Shown: piece after piece, positions 14,168 through 22,260 of the stretch
How the letters are laid out: the number at the start of each line of letters is the position of its first letter
Position numbering within the stretch: the first letter of the stretch is position 1
Assembly: GCA_018374635.1 (NCBI GenBank)
Contig: JAHAEW010000028.1
Location: 1-37,856 of the forward strand
Origin: Clostridiales bacterium
Lineage (GTDB): Bacteria > Bacillota > Clostridia > Oscillospirales > Oscillospiraceae
Length of the DNA stretch: 37,856 bases
Direction of reading: 5' to 3'
Notes under the pieces: generated by a model
Databases searched by the model: none
What the model was told of the DNA's origin: nothing
Seen by the model: the letters and a program-made list of their open reading frames with translations, nothing else
Made by a program: the position numbers and the translations under genes

Positions 14168-16131
14168 GACGCATCCGCCGCCTTTCTACGCTCCCTCAGA
14201 TCCGTGGGAGAGGTGGTGATCGCCTCATACTCTTTGGGTGTGGTGTGAATGGCGATGGGCACATGATTGTAGCCGATGCACAGCAGCCCCTCGCCCCGCC
14301 GGAAGCGGGTGATCTGGCGCACCTCGTCCTCGGACAGATTCAGCTTGTCCTGAATCAGCCTCGCCTCCTGTTCCTCCATCTGCATCACCAGCTTGATACG
14401 GCTGGAATCCAGAATGCCCTTGCCGTACTTTCCGCCCTCCAGCCCGAACAGGTCCTGCATTCCCTGGGTGGAGGTGATAGCGATACCGCCCAGGCCGCGG
14501 ATGGTCTTGACCATCTCCAGCACAAAGCCGGCCGCCAGAGGATTGGAGCTGGCCCCCACCAGGGACCACAGCTCGTCGGCAATCAGCGCGGAGAGGTCGG
14601 CGCCGGCATTCATAATCAGGTCGTTTGCAACGTCTGTCGCCCAGAAAATGCCCGGCAGGATCAGGTCGTCGGGCATCCCAGTGGTGTCCAGCACGATGTA
14701 CTTGTTGTTGAGGTCGATGTCGTTGCGCTCGCCCATGGCGGCGGCGGAGCCGGTCACATACCGGGCCAGCACCACCGCCAGGTGCTTGGTGTCCGGGTTA
14801 TCCAACAGCACCCTGTACCAGTCCGCAAAGACAGGCATGGTCTTGAACGCCCCGCTTTCATCTGTAATGGAGGTGTTATCGAAGACGATGCCATACCGCC
14901 GGTAGCACTCCACCAGGGAGGAATCCAGCAGGCTCTTGTCTTCGTCGCTGAGGTCCCGCTTCTGGAGGGAATACCAGATGATGAGCCGGGAGATCTTATC
15001 CGCCAGCACACTGTCGTTCCGGGCGGTCAGGCCCCGCAGCCCGGAATAGGCGTCCAGCGAGGTGCGGCGGATCGCCATAAGGTTGGGGCAGTCCCGGGAG
15101 GACGGAGACAGGCGCAGGTACAGCCCGCCCAGCAGCTCACACAGCGGACGGTACTCGTGTCCTTTCTTGGGAATGATAAAAATGACCCGCCGCCCCTGCT
15201 CCCGCAGCCGCCCGCCCATGCACTGGAGGGTGACGGTCTTTCCCGCGCCGGAGGTGCCGCCCAGCCAGAAGTTGCCGTTGGTGTACTTGTAATCATCGTA
15301 AGGGTCCAGGAACACCGGGGATCGGTTATACATATTGAGGCCCAGGAAAATGCCGTTACGGTTACTGAGCTCGTAGGAAGCAAAGGGAAAGGCGGCGGCC
15401 ACCCCGGAGGTCAGGGCGTTGCGCCGGGATTTCCGCTCAATGTCCGCGTCCAGAGACAGCAGCGGCAGAGAGCTTAAAAACGCCTGCTCATTTTTGTAGT
15501 CGCAGCGCCGGGCGATCATATCCACCGAGACACACAGCTTTTCCACCTCTGTGACCCGTTGCTCCAGCGTCTCCGGATCGTCCGCTGTGACCTCAATGAG
15601 TGTGTGCATATAGTAGAAGTCCTCTCCCTGGCGGTTCATTACGTCCTTCAGGTAAAGCCCGGAATTGATGGCGCTGTCCAGCTCCTCGTAGTCCTGGCGG
15701 GTGTCGCCCACATCCCGCATCCGGGAGCGGTTGAGCATGGTGGTCTGTGCGATCTTGGACAGAATCTTGTCTTTGGACTGACGGCGCACTGTAAAACTCA
15801 GATTGACGCCTTCGCCGGCCTCCACCAGCGGGGCCAGCCAGCTGGTGCCAACTGTGGTGGAGTAGCCGTAGCCCGCCACATAGAGATAGGCATGAAAAAT
15901 GCCGTCCACTACGATGTAGTCACGGCTTTTGGTGTCCACCGCTGTGGGGGAGAGAATATCCAGAATGGTTGTGGAGCCGGCCTCCAGTTCTGTAAGATCC
16001 GGCTTTTCCTCGCCAAAGAGAAGACGCTTCAATGCGGGCTGTCTGCTTTCAGACTCCGCGGGCGCCGCCTTTTTCTTCGCCGGTTTTGTCTTCAGCACCG
16101 CCGCTTTTTTCTTCGGCTGTTGTTCTTTCAT
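14164..16131 (-). CDS. virB4: VirB4/TraE-type conjugation ATPase
   Basis: 655 residues. A lysine/alanine-rich N-terminus (1-35) precedes a VirB4-like pre-ATPase region (~70-280, including FHAYLYVAGYGYSTTVG and LSFTVRRQSKD). The ATPase has Walker A GGTSGAGKT (291-299), Walker B-type ALIADELWSLVG and the arginine-rich ITRFRRGEGLLCIG end typical of TraC/VirB4. VirB4 ATPases energise pilus and channel assembly on the inner membrane face. It is followed by the 224-residue gene with an ATGA overlap. A separate upstream gene encodes a domain like the N-terminal part of other VirB4 proteins, so the apparatus may use a two-part VirB4. Confidence 0.9.
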   Translation of the reverse strand: MKEQQPKKKAAVLKTKPAKKKAAPAESESRQPALKRLLFGEEKPDLTELEAGSTTILDILSPTAVDTKSRDYIVVDGIFHAYLYVAGYGYSTTVGTSWLAPLVEAGEGVNLSFTVRRQSKDKILSKIAQTTMLNRSRMRDVGDTRQDYEELDSAINSGLYLKDVMNRQGEDFYYMHTLIEVTADDPETLEQRVTEVEKLCVSVDMIARRCDYKNEQAFLSSLPLLSLDADIERKSRRNALTSGVAAAFPFASYELSNRNGIFLGLNMYNRSPVFLDPYDDYKYTNGNFWLGGTSGAGKTVTLQCMGGRLREQGRRVIFIIPKKGHEYRPLCELLGGLYLRLSPSSRDCPNLMAIRRTSLDAYSGLRGLTARNDSVLADKISRLIIWYSLQKRDLSDEDKSLLDSSLVECYRRYGIVFDNTSITDESGAFKTMPVFADWYRVLLDNPDTKHLAVVLARYVTGSAAAMGERNDIDLNNKYIVLDTTGMPDDLILPGIFWATDVANDLIMNAGADLSALIADELWSLVGASSNPLAAGFVLEMVKTIRGLGGIAITSTQGMQDLFGLEGGKYGKGILDSSRIKLVMQMEEQEARLIQDKLNLSEDEVRQITRFRRGEGLLCIGYNHVPIAIHTTPKEYEAITTSPTDLRERRKAADAS

Positions 16132-16228
16132 CAGTGGTCACTTCCTTTGCTTGAAATTTGGGGTAAAACGCATAAGCAGTTACCCCCTGAGCACCGCCAA
16201 GATGGGTGGGCCGCAACTTGCAGTTCAC
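16049..16228 (-). CDS. Possible 59-residue peptide overlapping the virB4 start
   Basis: A GTG at 16228 overlaps the preceding stop (GTGA) and opens a 59-codon frame that runs 83 bases into virB4 in another frame. The product is basic then acidic, starting NCKLRPTHLGG and ending in E/K/G repeats. A hairpin GGGGTAA/TTACCCC (16160-16166 with 16180-16186) lies in the middle. Translation through this frame could melt the hairpin and expose the virB4 start, acting as coupling rather than as a functional peptide. There is no domain evidence. Confidence 0.25.
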   Translation of the reverse strand: MNCKLRPTHLGGAQGVTAYAFYPKFQAKEVTTDERTTAEEKSGGAEDKTGEEKGGARGV

Positions 16229-16902
16229 CCTTCCTCATAGATGCCATGCACTGCGGTCGTCATGTCAAAGACGCCTTCAGGCAGCCGGACACGGCGGCTG
16301 GTCTTTTTGTTGATGATCTCGTAGAGCAGCTTCAGGATGAAATCGTCTGCGTAGCGGGGTTCCAGAACTTCCAGCTCACACACATCCAGATAGCGGCGGG
16401 CGGTGTCCGCCTCCTCATTGAGCCGCTGCACAATGGCGCTGACGGTGTTGCGCTTGGCTTTCATCCGCGCTTCATACTGAAACACCAAAAAGAAGCGGTG
16501 CCGGATCGCGTTGCTGGCCACTCCCAGGCCGATCTCCTGGATATTGTCCTCGATCATCTCCCGGCAGGACTCGTTTTCTTCCGCCTCCGCATACTGGCGC
16601 ATCCGCTCCACGTACTCCTCCGTATCCGCCGGGAGAGTGCGGGCCACCAGCATCAGATCATCCGGCGCGATTTTCAGCCAGGCGGCAAACGAGGAAATGA
16701 TGTTCTGACGGTCATTGGCTGATTTCAGATAAATGTTGACTGGCAGGACCTCCAGGATCTTAATGAAGCGGTTGTCTTTGGTGATGACCACACCGCCAAT
16801 GATGTTTTTGATGGGGAGCCACGCCTGGATGCTGTCCCGGTAGGCCCCGCCGCCGTCCATGCGCTTGACGCCGCCGCCAAAAATGAGTTCTTTCAAATTC
16901 AC
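16225..16902 (-). CDS. VirB4 N-terminal-like domain protein
   Basis: 225 residues from GTG 16902. That codon overlaps the PrgI stop (GTGA), and AGGGGAGG lies seven bases upstream. The longer in-frame start inside prgI is unlikely. The segment AWLPIKNIIGGVVITKDNRFIKILEVLPVNI with IISSFAAWLKIAPDDL resembles the N-terminal domain of VirB4/TraC-like conjugation ATPases of Firmicutes. The Walker motifs are absent and lie in the next gene. It probably docks the ATPase to PrgI/VirB3-like and VirB6-like membrane proteins. The split is unusual but both genes look intact, with no frameshift sign between them. Confidence 0.6.
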   Translation of the reverse strand: MNLKELIFGGGVKRMDGGGAYRDSIQAWLPIKNIIGGVVITKDNRFIKILEVLPVNIYLKSANDRQNIISSFAAWLKIAPDDLMLVARTLPADTEEYVERMRQYAEAEENESCREMIEDNIQEIGLGVASNAIRHRFFLVFQYEARMKAKRNTVSAIVQRLNEEADTARRYLDVCELEVLEPRYADDFILKLLYEIINKKTSRRVRLPEGVFDMTTAVHGIYEEG

Positions 16903-17204
16903 GATTTTGCCTCCCCTCGATAAAACAGGACTCTCCGTCTCCGCCGCCAGCGCCACCACGCAGCCAGCCACCTTGTCAGACTGTCGTCGCTGATCCCGAT
17001 CAGCCCAATGCCAGCCAAGGGCACGACAACGGACAGCGTGATGATGATTTTAGGTGTCAGGGAAAATGGGAGCAGAGCGATGCACAGATACAGGGCCGGA
17101 AGGGCCAGCAGTACCGCCTCTACCAGATTACGCAGTTCAAACAGCCCCATCACCCGGCCGGCGTCTGTAAAATTGTTGGGAATGTGGTAGACTTCATAAT
17201 TCAT
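16899..17204 (-). CDS. prgI: PrgI-family conjugation membrane protein
   Basis: 101 residues. The N-terminus MNYEVYHIPNNFTDAGRV is followed by two adjacent membrane helices (~30-48 and ~52-70), then a basic, Trp/Arg-rich tail (WWRWRRRRRVL). This is the PrgI family pattern, a VirB3-like component of Gram-positive type IV secretion. It lies immediately before the VirB4 genes, as is usual, overlaps the HTH gene upstream by 11 bases and the VirB4 N-like gene downstream by 4 bases. Confidence 0.85.
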   Translation of the reverse strand: MNYEVYHIPNNFTDAGRVMGLFELRNLVEAVLLALPALYLCIALLPFSLTPKIIITLSVVVPLAGIGLIGISDDSLTRWLAAWWRWRRRRRVLFYRGEAKS

Positions 17205-17466
17205 GGTCGTTTTCCTCCATAGGCGTCAAAAGCTGCCCCTTGCTGGCCTGATATTCCCGCTCCAGACTGTCAAGGGACGCTCTGCGTGCGGCGATCACCC
17301 TGCTCAGAGCGGCCGCCGCAAGCTGCTCCTTGTGCTTGGTCCTCGGTATGTCTCCTAATTCCATGTGGCTGATCTGCTGGTTGGACAGGCCGCCCTGTTT
17401 GGCGAGCTCCATCAAGGAGATTTTGTACTTCAGCCGCAAAACACGCAGCTTCGTCGTGATGCACAT
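17194..17466 (-). CDS. Small XRE-type HTH protein inside the conjugation operon
   Basis: 90 residues. Residues ~4-60 form a Cro/C1-type helix-turn-helix (LRVLRLKYKISLMELAKQGG; LSNQQISHMELG), then a charged helical tail with a possible coiled coil (LDSLEREYQASKGQLL). It starts next to the stop of the NlpC/P60-like gene and overlaps prgI by 11 bases. It could feed back on conjugation gene expression. Embedding in the middle of the structural genes is unusual for a main switch, so it may tune levels. Confidence 0.75.
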   Translation of the reverse strand: MCITTKLRVLRLKYKISLMELAKQGGLSNQQISHMELGDIPRTKHKEQLAAAALSRVIAARRASLDSLEREYQASKGQLLTPMEENDHEL

Positions 17467-18810
17467 TTACTCAACCTCCCGATATTCCAGGAAGGGCAGC
17501 TTTCCCCAGCCCTTCCAGCCGCGGCCGTCCACTTCCGTTTTAACTACGCCGTATTGGGTGCCCATGGCCTCAATCGCGTAGCCGCCGCCGATATAAACGC
17601 CGGCGTGCCCCTCTTTCCAGAGCATCAGGCCCGGGATCTCCGGCAGAGAGGCCATACCGCCGTAGTCCTCTCCCGCTTCGCCTCTTTCCTTGACATATTG
17701 ATACATCTGATTGGCCCCATAGTCCGGAGCCCCGTTCTCCGCATAGCCGATGGTCATGTCCGTGGTGTCCAGCCAGGCGTAGCCTTTCAGCAGGCCGATG
17801 CAGTCCGCCGTGCGGCGGCCCAGCCAGTTTTCCCGGATAAAATCCTCATAATCGCCCACGCCTTCCGGGTACTGCTGCAGCTTGTAGTCAAACAGGGACT
17901 CCGTCAGCACGTTCCCATAGGTGCCCCAGACATAGCCCCAGTTATTTTCCCATGCCTGGATCGCATAAGCGGCCAGATCCAGGTTATTCTTGGTGCCAGG
18001 GCTGACAAAGCCGGATATGTCGATCTCGTTTCCATAGCTCGTGCCGTGTTCAACTTCCCCAGACCAGGAGCCGTCTCCGCTGTAATCGGGCTTGTAGGAC
18101 TCGAAATAGTCTGCGTATTCGTTGAGCGCGTCGCTTTCAAACAGGGTTTCATAGAGCGCGCCCGCCCAGGTTTTTGCATCCGTGTCAAAGCCCAGGTCCT
18201 CCATAATCTGCTCTGGATCGAGGCTCTCCACCGTGATCTTCAATGTCGTCTCTGTTCCACTCAAAAGGGAGACAGACGTGGACAGCTTGGAAGAGCAAAA
18301 TTCAAGCACCTGATCGGCGCTCATGGTGTTCAAGTCTTGCTGATGGGCCGCCGAATTGATGGCGATAAGCCACATCAGATCCTCCTCCCGCATGGAATTG
18401 TCCACTTCCACCCGGTCAATTTTAACGCCTTGCTCCTCATATTCGGAAATTAGGCTGGTGATTACGGAGTCCACCTGCGTGTTCTCGAAGTTCTCCATAC
18501 TCATGTAGGCCCCGCCGATGGAAAGGGCCTGCGAGGTCATATCCATCACGGCCGGGGTATCCGAGGCGCTATATCCGAAGAAAATGTTCGGCAGCGCCGT
18601 GAAGATGAGCATGGGGATGAGCAGGACAGCGATCAGAATACCGATAACCAGCTTGACCAGAAAGGGCAGCGTCTCCTTGACGGCAGCGACGGCGGCGCCC
18701 TTGAGCCCCGCCGCCAGTGCCGCCCGGATGACGTTATAGATGGCCCGGGCGGCCCGGGCCAGGTCCGCTGCTGTCTGTGCGCCGGAACGCTGACGGTCTT
18801 TATTTCCCAT
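17467..18810 (-). CDS. NlpC/P60-like wall hydrolase of the conjugation apparatus
   Basis: 447 residues. An alanine-rich basic N-terminus precedes a membrane helix (~50-73). Residues ~80-240 form an extracellular helical region, and residues ~280-447 a papain-like NlpC/P60-type domain. Catalytic Cys337 is in ADCIGL and His402 in EGHAGVYIGGG. The usual DCSG motif reads DCIG here. Such enzymes cut peptide bonds of peptidoglycan locally so that the transfer channel can cross the wall, like CD1108/Orf14-type proteins of Tn916-like elements. The gene overlaps the VirB6-like gene by 11 bases upstream. Confidence 0.8.
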   Translation of the reverse strand: MGNKDRQRSGAQTAADLARAARAIYNVIRAALAAGLKGAAVAAVKETLPFLVKLVIGILIAVLLIPMLIFTALPNIFFGYSASDTPAVMDMTSQALSIGGAYMSMENFENTQVDSVITSLISEYEEQGVKIDRVEVDNSMREEDLMWLIAINSAAHQQDLNTMSADQVLEFCSSKLSTSVSLLSGTETTLKITVESLDPEQIMEDLGFDTDAKTWAGALYETLFESDALNEYADYFESYKPDYSGDGSWSGEVEHGTSYGNEIDISGFVSPGTKNNLDLAAYAIQAWENNWGYVWGTYGNVLTESLFDYKLQQYPEGVGDYEDFIRENWLGRRTADCIGLLKGYAWLDTTDMTIGYAENGAPDYGANQMYQYVKERGEAGEDYGGMASLPEIPGLMLWKEGHAGVYIGGGYAIEAMGTQYGVVKTEVDGRGWKGWGKLPFLEYREVE

Positions 18811-20977
18811 GCCCAGGCCCCCGTTTCTGTTTCGACGACCTTGCAGCCCCGTTCAGCGTACCTCCCGAGCCTCCTTTTGGCGCTATGCGCCCCTTCTCAG
18901 AGGCCGGGACAGTAGACGTCGGCTGTTTGCCTTTCAATGGGTCTGCTGCGGTGGGGATAGACGCCGGCCGCCTGGCCTGCGCACCGGCTGGCTGTCCTGC
19001 CTGATGCCCGGCGGCCGGTGTTCCTGCCGTGCCGGGGTGCGGACGGGAAGCCCCGCCACGCAGCGGGGGCGGGGCCGGCGCGGAAGCCCCGTGCGGTTCC
19101 TGCCGTACCGGGCTGGAAGCCTGCGGTTCTTTCGGAGCCGGCGCGCCTGAGGAGCTGTTCCTGCCGGGCCGTGGCGAATGGGCAGACCGCTCAGAAAAGC
19201 GGCTGGCCCCCATTCCTGCCGTGCCGGGCTGAGAGACAGCGGGAGGCGTGGGAGTCTGCGTTGACGTGGGAGCAGGCGGCGCCTGTTCTGTATGTTCCAC
19301 AGCCTTTTCTCTATGGGTAAAGCGGGTTTCCCCAGAAACAGACGGCCCATGCTGCTGAGCAGGCCCGCCGGGGGTGTGAGCGCCAGGGGAGCCGCCGGGA
19401 GGCGGCACCGATGCGGAGGGAGGCGGCGTGCTGGCACGTGCCTGTTGGCCTACAGAGATATGGTTTTGCTCAGAGGTCTGCACACTGCCGGAAGTATCTC
19501 CTCCATGTACCGTCTGCGCTGCCGTATGTGTAAAGCGGGATGTAGAGCCGGACGCAGTTCCTGCCGTGCCGGACTGTCTGCCTGTTGGCCTTCCGGTAGT
19601 GCCCGGCGGGTCGGGACGGCGTTCCTGCCGCGCCGTAGCCTGAGCCGGTGCGCCGGGCTGCACTGTACCTGGAGCCTGCCCGGGACCGCCATTCGGCTGC
19701 CCGGGTACTTGTACGCCAATGACAGGAGATGGGCCGGCTTTGATGTGGCTGGGAGAGCGGCGCGTTCCGGGAGGAACGGCGCTCTTCCTGCTCTGCCGGG
19801 CTGCGGCCCCGTCCTGATTGACCTGGCTGGTTACGCCGCCGGCGCCAACGCTCTGCTCTCTTGCCGCCGACGATTGCGATGCCGCCTGTGCAGCGCCGCT
19901 CTGCTGGGTGGTGTTTTGCTGAGACACCCCCTGCTGGTGATCGGTCTCCTTAGAGGCATTTTGCTGGCTGCTCTGATAGGAATAACCTGCGGCGCTGACG
20001 CCGGGACCGCCCCCACTACCTGCTGGCCCGGGATTTCTGGGCCCGCCGCCGCTGCCGCCGGGCGGCGCAGAGGGGGAGGAGCCCTTTCCGCTGCTGCCCG
20101 CGGACTTCCCGACCGCCTTTGTAACCTGAGAGGTCATGCCGCGTATCACCATGTAGGTAAGTGCGCCGGGGAAGCGGACGCCCAGATTGTCTCCGGTGAT
20201 GGCCGGATTGAGTCCGATGCGGGTCACGATGGCATCCGATTTCTTCGCCACCTTTACAATGGTCATAATCAAAACCATCCAGGGAAGCACGTCGAGGCCG
20301 CTGGGAATGGTGGAAAGAACGGACAGAAGCATTTTGAAGAAAACCACATTGAGCGCCATCAGGACACACATGGAGCCAAACATCCGGCACCAGCCGGTGA
20401 AGATCTCCGATGTGTTCCGGCTTCCGCCCATAGCGAACGCCAGCGGCGCGGTAATAGTCAGCATGGCGAGAATCACATAGCGCTCTGCAATCTCTAAAAT
20501 CAGGCGGAACACTTTGAACATGATAATCAGTCCGCAGATGATGACCAGCAGCCAGGCCGCCGTCAGACTGCCGAAGATGCTCTCGTCCACCAAGGTCACA
20601 TTGATAGCATCCGGGATTTCCAGTGCGGCCATGATCCGGGAGGTAATGTCAAGGCCAATCCTGCAAATCTGCGGACTGGCCAAAAGAAGAAACGCAAATA
20701 TAAACGTGCGGGTAAACAGCAGCTTTGGGTCTTCCCCTTCAAAGCCCAGGCCGGAAAGCATACTCTTCACGGCCTGGAACACCAGGTTTCCGATGAGCAG
20801 GGCCCATCCCACCGCAAGCAATACCTGCATCAGATCATTTATAATTGGCACATGAGTTTCTAAATAGGCAAAGTCCAGACTCATAATGTCCAGAAGCGCC
20901 GAAGAGAAATACTCCCAGCACTCCATCACAAGCCCATAGGCCCACTCCATGAAGCCTTGAAAAATCAGCTCAAGCAA
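18800..20977 (-). CDS. VirB6/TrbL-like conjugation channel protein with a repeat-built tail
   Basis: 725 residues from TTG 20977, chosen because AAGGGGGG lies seven bases upstream and the TTG overlaps the stop of the 57-residue gene. Residues 1-~245 hold several membrane helices (WALLIGNLVFQAV, FIFAFLLLASPQI, AAWLLVIICGLIIMF, YVILAMLTITAPLAFA, VLMALNVVFFKML), as in TrbL/VirB6 proteins that form the inner-membrane channel. Residues ~285-725 form a disordered G, P, S, Q, T and A-rich tail with no cysteine. That tail DNA contains seven copies of a ~19-bp repeat read in all three frames. The tail probably reaches into the wall or cytoplasm to bind partners. Long tails occur in this family, but this one is extreme. 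Confidence 0.8.
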   Translation of the reverse strand: MLELIFQGFMEWAYGLVMECWEYFSSALLDIMSLDFAYLETHVPIINDLMQVLLAVGWALLIGNLVFQAVKSMLSGLGFEGEDPKLLFTRTFIFAFLLLASPQICRIGLDITSRIMAALEIPDAINVTLVDESIFGSLTAAWLLVIICGLIIMFKVFRLILEIAERYVILAMLTITAPLAFAMGGSRNTSEIFTGWCRMFGSMCVLMALNVVFFKMLLSVLSTIPSGLDVLPWMVLIMTIVKVAKKSDAIVTRIGLNPAITGDNLGVRFPGALTYMVIRGMTSQVTKAVGKSAGSSGKGSSPSAPPGGSGGGPRNPGPAGSGGGPGVSAAGYSYQSSQQNASKETDHQQGVSQQNTTQQSGAAQAASQSSAAREQSVGAGGVTSQVNQDGAAARQSRKSAVPPGTRRSPSHIKAGPSPVIGVQVPGQPNGGPGQAPGTVQPGAPAQATARQERRPDPPGTTGRPTGRQSGTAGTASGSTSRFTHTAAQTVHGGDTSGSVQTSEQNHISVGQQARASTPPPSASVPPPGGSPGAHTPGGPAQQHGPSVSGETRFTHREKAVEHTEQAPPAPTSTQTPTPPAVSQPGTAGMGASRFSERSAHSPRPGRNSSSGAPAPKEPQASSPVRQEPHGASAPAPPPLRGGASRPHPGTAGTPAAGHQAGQPAGAQARRPASIPTAADPLKGKQPTSTVPASEKGRIAPKGGSGGTLNGAARSSKQKRGPGHGK
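19021..19803. repeat. Dispersed 19-bp repeat in the virB6-like tail
   Basis: Consensus on the plus strand is TTCCTGCCGTGCCGGGCTG. Copies start at 19021, 19097, 19158, 19213, 19558, 19622 and 19785, with 0 to ~5 differences. On the coding strand the same DNA is read as PGTAG (19021, 19213, 19558), as RQE (19097, 19622) and as PGRN or RQSRK (19158, 19785). All three frames are used. Confidence 0.7.
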
Positions 20978-21143
20978 TCCGTTTCCCCCCTTCTGCCGGA
21001 GCCGGCTTGTATTCAGCGGGAGGAGCCGCGCTGTCACACACCCACGCATGGCCGCTCTGCTCCTCTATTCCTGCGGATGAATGAACTGTGCGTCTGAACT
21101 GCCGGTTTTGCACGCTGCTGCACAATGGGCAAAAGGTACTCAT
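20970..21143 (-). CDS. 57-residue Cys-containing micro-protein
   Basis: ATG 21143 overlaps the preceding stop (ATGA) and the frame ends TGA at 20970-20972, overlapping the TTG start of the VirB6-like gene. It is therefore coupled on both sides, which argues that it is translated. The N-terminus carries a CPLC pair and a third Cys lies at residue 36. There are no membrane helices. It may be a small metal- or thiol-binding factor, or simply a coupling peptide. No family is recognised. Confidence 0.5.
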   Translation of the reverse strand: MSTFCPLCSSVQNRQFRRTVHSSAGIEEQSGHAWVCDSAAPPAEYKPAPAEGGKRIA

Positions 21144-21829
21144 TCGGACTTGCCGGTTTCCTCGTTCTTCTGGCGCATGAGCCATTCCCGTCTTGATACG
21201 TTTCCCTGCCACTGGTCCTCCAAGTCTCCCATGCGCCGGCATTTCCGGCAGGGGGTGTTGGGCGCCCCCTTCTCTGAGGCGTACTGACAGCCGGCGCAGC
21301 ACATATTCTGGTAGTCTAAATTCTCATTGGCCACGATGTCGTAGACCAATCTGGTAGCGGCGATGTTCTCTTTGGTCGGATAGGACCCCATGTCGTCGTC
21401 AAAAAGTATATGGCACATTCCCACGGTAAGAAGTTCCCATTCCCACCACTCCCAAAAATCATGCTCAGACAGAAAGATAAACTGAGACGGGCCGAATACT
21501 GTTTCGATTGTGCCAAAGTACGCAAGGTCCCGATTCGAGGCGTCTATATCCACCGCACACCGTTCGCCATTTTCCCGCTCAACAATGATTTGGTCGCCTG
21601 CTTCGGGAATCTGTACTACCGAGCAGTGTTCCAGCACAATGTCCGCAGCGTCGGTGTCCGGCGCGTCCTCCGGCGCTATGAACAGTCGTTGCCCGACCTG
21701 TACTTTGCTTTTCTGATAGGCAAATGCGTTTTCACGCTTCGCGCTTAAATTAGCTTGCAATCTGAAAACCTCCTGGTATTTGCGGCTTTTACGTTTTCCA
21801 GTGGGGATCTGATGTACCGTGCCGTTCAA
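21140..21829 (-). CDS. Unknown protein with a C-terminal Cys cluster
   Basis: 229 residues, starting in an ATGA overlap with the pilin stop. The basic N-terminus is followed by a beta-rich region (KVQVGQRLFIAPED, VVQIPEAGDQIIVE). A Trp-rich acidic segment (FWEWWEWELL) precedes DDDMGSYPTKENIAATRLVYDI. The C-terminus holds a likely zinc site (CCAGCQYASEKG ... CRKCRR). It lies between the pilin and the channel protein, but the lack of a signal sequence or helices makes it cytoplasmic. I do not recognise the family. The aromatic-acidic segment and zinc cluster suggest a protein-nucleic-acid or protein-protein role. Confidence 0.55.
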   Translation of the reverse strand: MNGTVHQIPTGKRKSRKYQEVFRLQANLSAKRENAFAYQKSKVQVGQRLFIAPEDAPDTDAADIVLEHCSVVQIPEAGDQIIVERENGERCAVDIDASNRDLAYFGTIETVFGPSQFIFLSEHDFWEWWEWELLTVGMCHILFDDDMGSYPTKENIAATRLVYDIVANENLDYQNMCCAGCQYASEKGAPNTPCRKCRRMGDLEDQWQGNVSRREWLMRQKNEETGKSE

Positions 21830-22167
21830 GGCGTCAGGGTCGCCAAGCCGGAAAAGAATGGGGAGACATAGGCGATGAAGGCCCCGATCCCGTTAATAAT
21901 TGCCCATGCGATCCAGATACGCTTGAGCCAGTCCCACGCCTGATCGACCTTGTGCTGGTTGTTGGACAGCTTGGCGCCAATGACGGCCACCGCCGACATC
22001 AGGCCGGCCAACACTGTGCTGATCCCGGCAATGTGGGTATACACATCCACAATGATCTTGTTTGCCACCGTCCACATATCGTCCGCAGCAAAGGCGGGCA
22101 TTGTTACCAGGGACAGCATCAATAAGAGCACCAGGCTTGATACATAGATCCGGTATAATTTCTTCAT
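21826..22167 (-). CDS. VirB2/TrbC-like conjugative pilin (DUF3852-like)
   Basis: 113 residues with GGAGG ahead of ATG 22167. There is a signal peptide (1-~28, ending AFAADD), then two hydrophobic helices (~43-65 and ~88-110) separated by a short polar loop (KLSNNQHKVDQAWDWLKR). This is the layout of VirB2/TrbC pilins and of the DUF3852 proteins found at this spot in Firmicutes elements (family name from memory). It precedes the channel and ATPase genes, as expected for the main pilus subunit or a cell-contact tube. Confidence 0.7.
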   Translation of the reverse strand: MKKLYRIYVSSLVLLLMLSLVTMPAFAADDMWTVANKIIVDVYTHIAGISTVLAGLMSAVAVIGAKLSNNQHKVDQAWDWLKRIWIAWAIINGIGAFIAYVSPFFSGLATLTP

Positions 22168-22260
22168 GGAATCCTCCTCGGAACACGGAAGCGGAGCAGC
22201 ACGCCTTTGCAGACATACCGCCCCGCTTCTTAAAAATTGAGTTGAATCCGGCCTCGCTGT

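Noticed and set aside
14245..15477. Rightward 410-codon frame opposite virB4
   Set aside because: Antisense to a strongly conserved ATPase, low-complexity composition and no domain.
17365..18453. Rightward 362-codon frame opposite the NlpC/P60-like gene
   Set aside because: Same kind of antisense artefact. The reverse strand encodes the helix, Cys and His of a real hydrolase.
19021..19803. CRISPR array
   Set aside because: Repeats are irregularly spaced, imperfect and translated within an open frame, and no cas genes are near.
21143..21302. N-terminal extension of the 57-residue peptide
   Set aside because: The extended frame runs antiphase within the conserved Cys-cluster gene; only the part after ATG 21143 is coupled and free.
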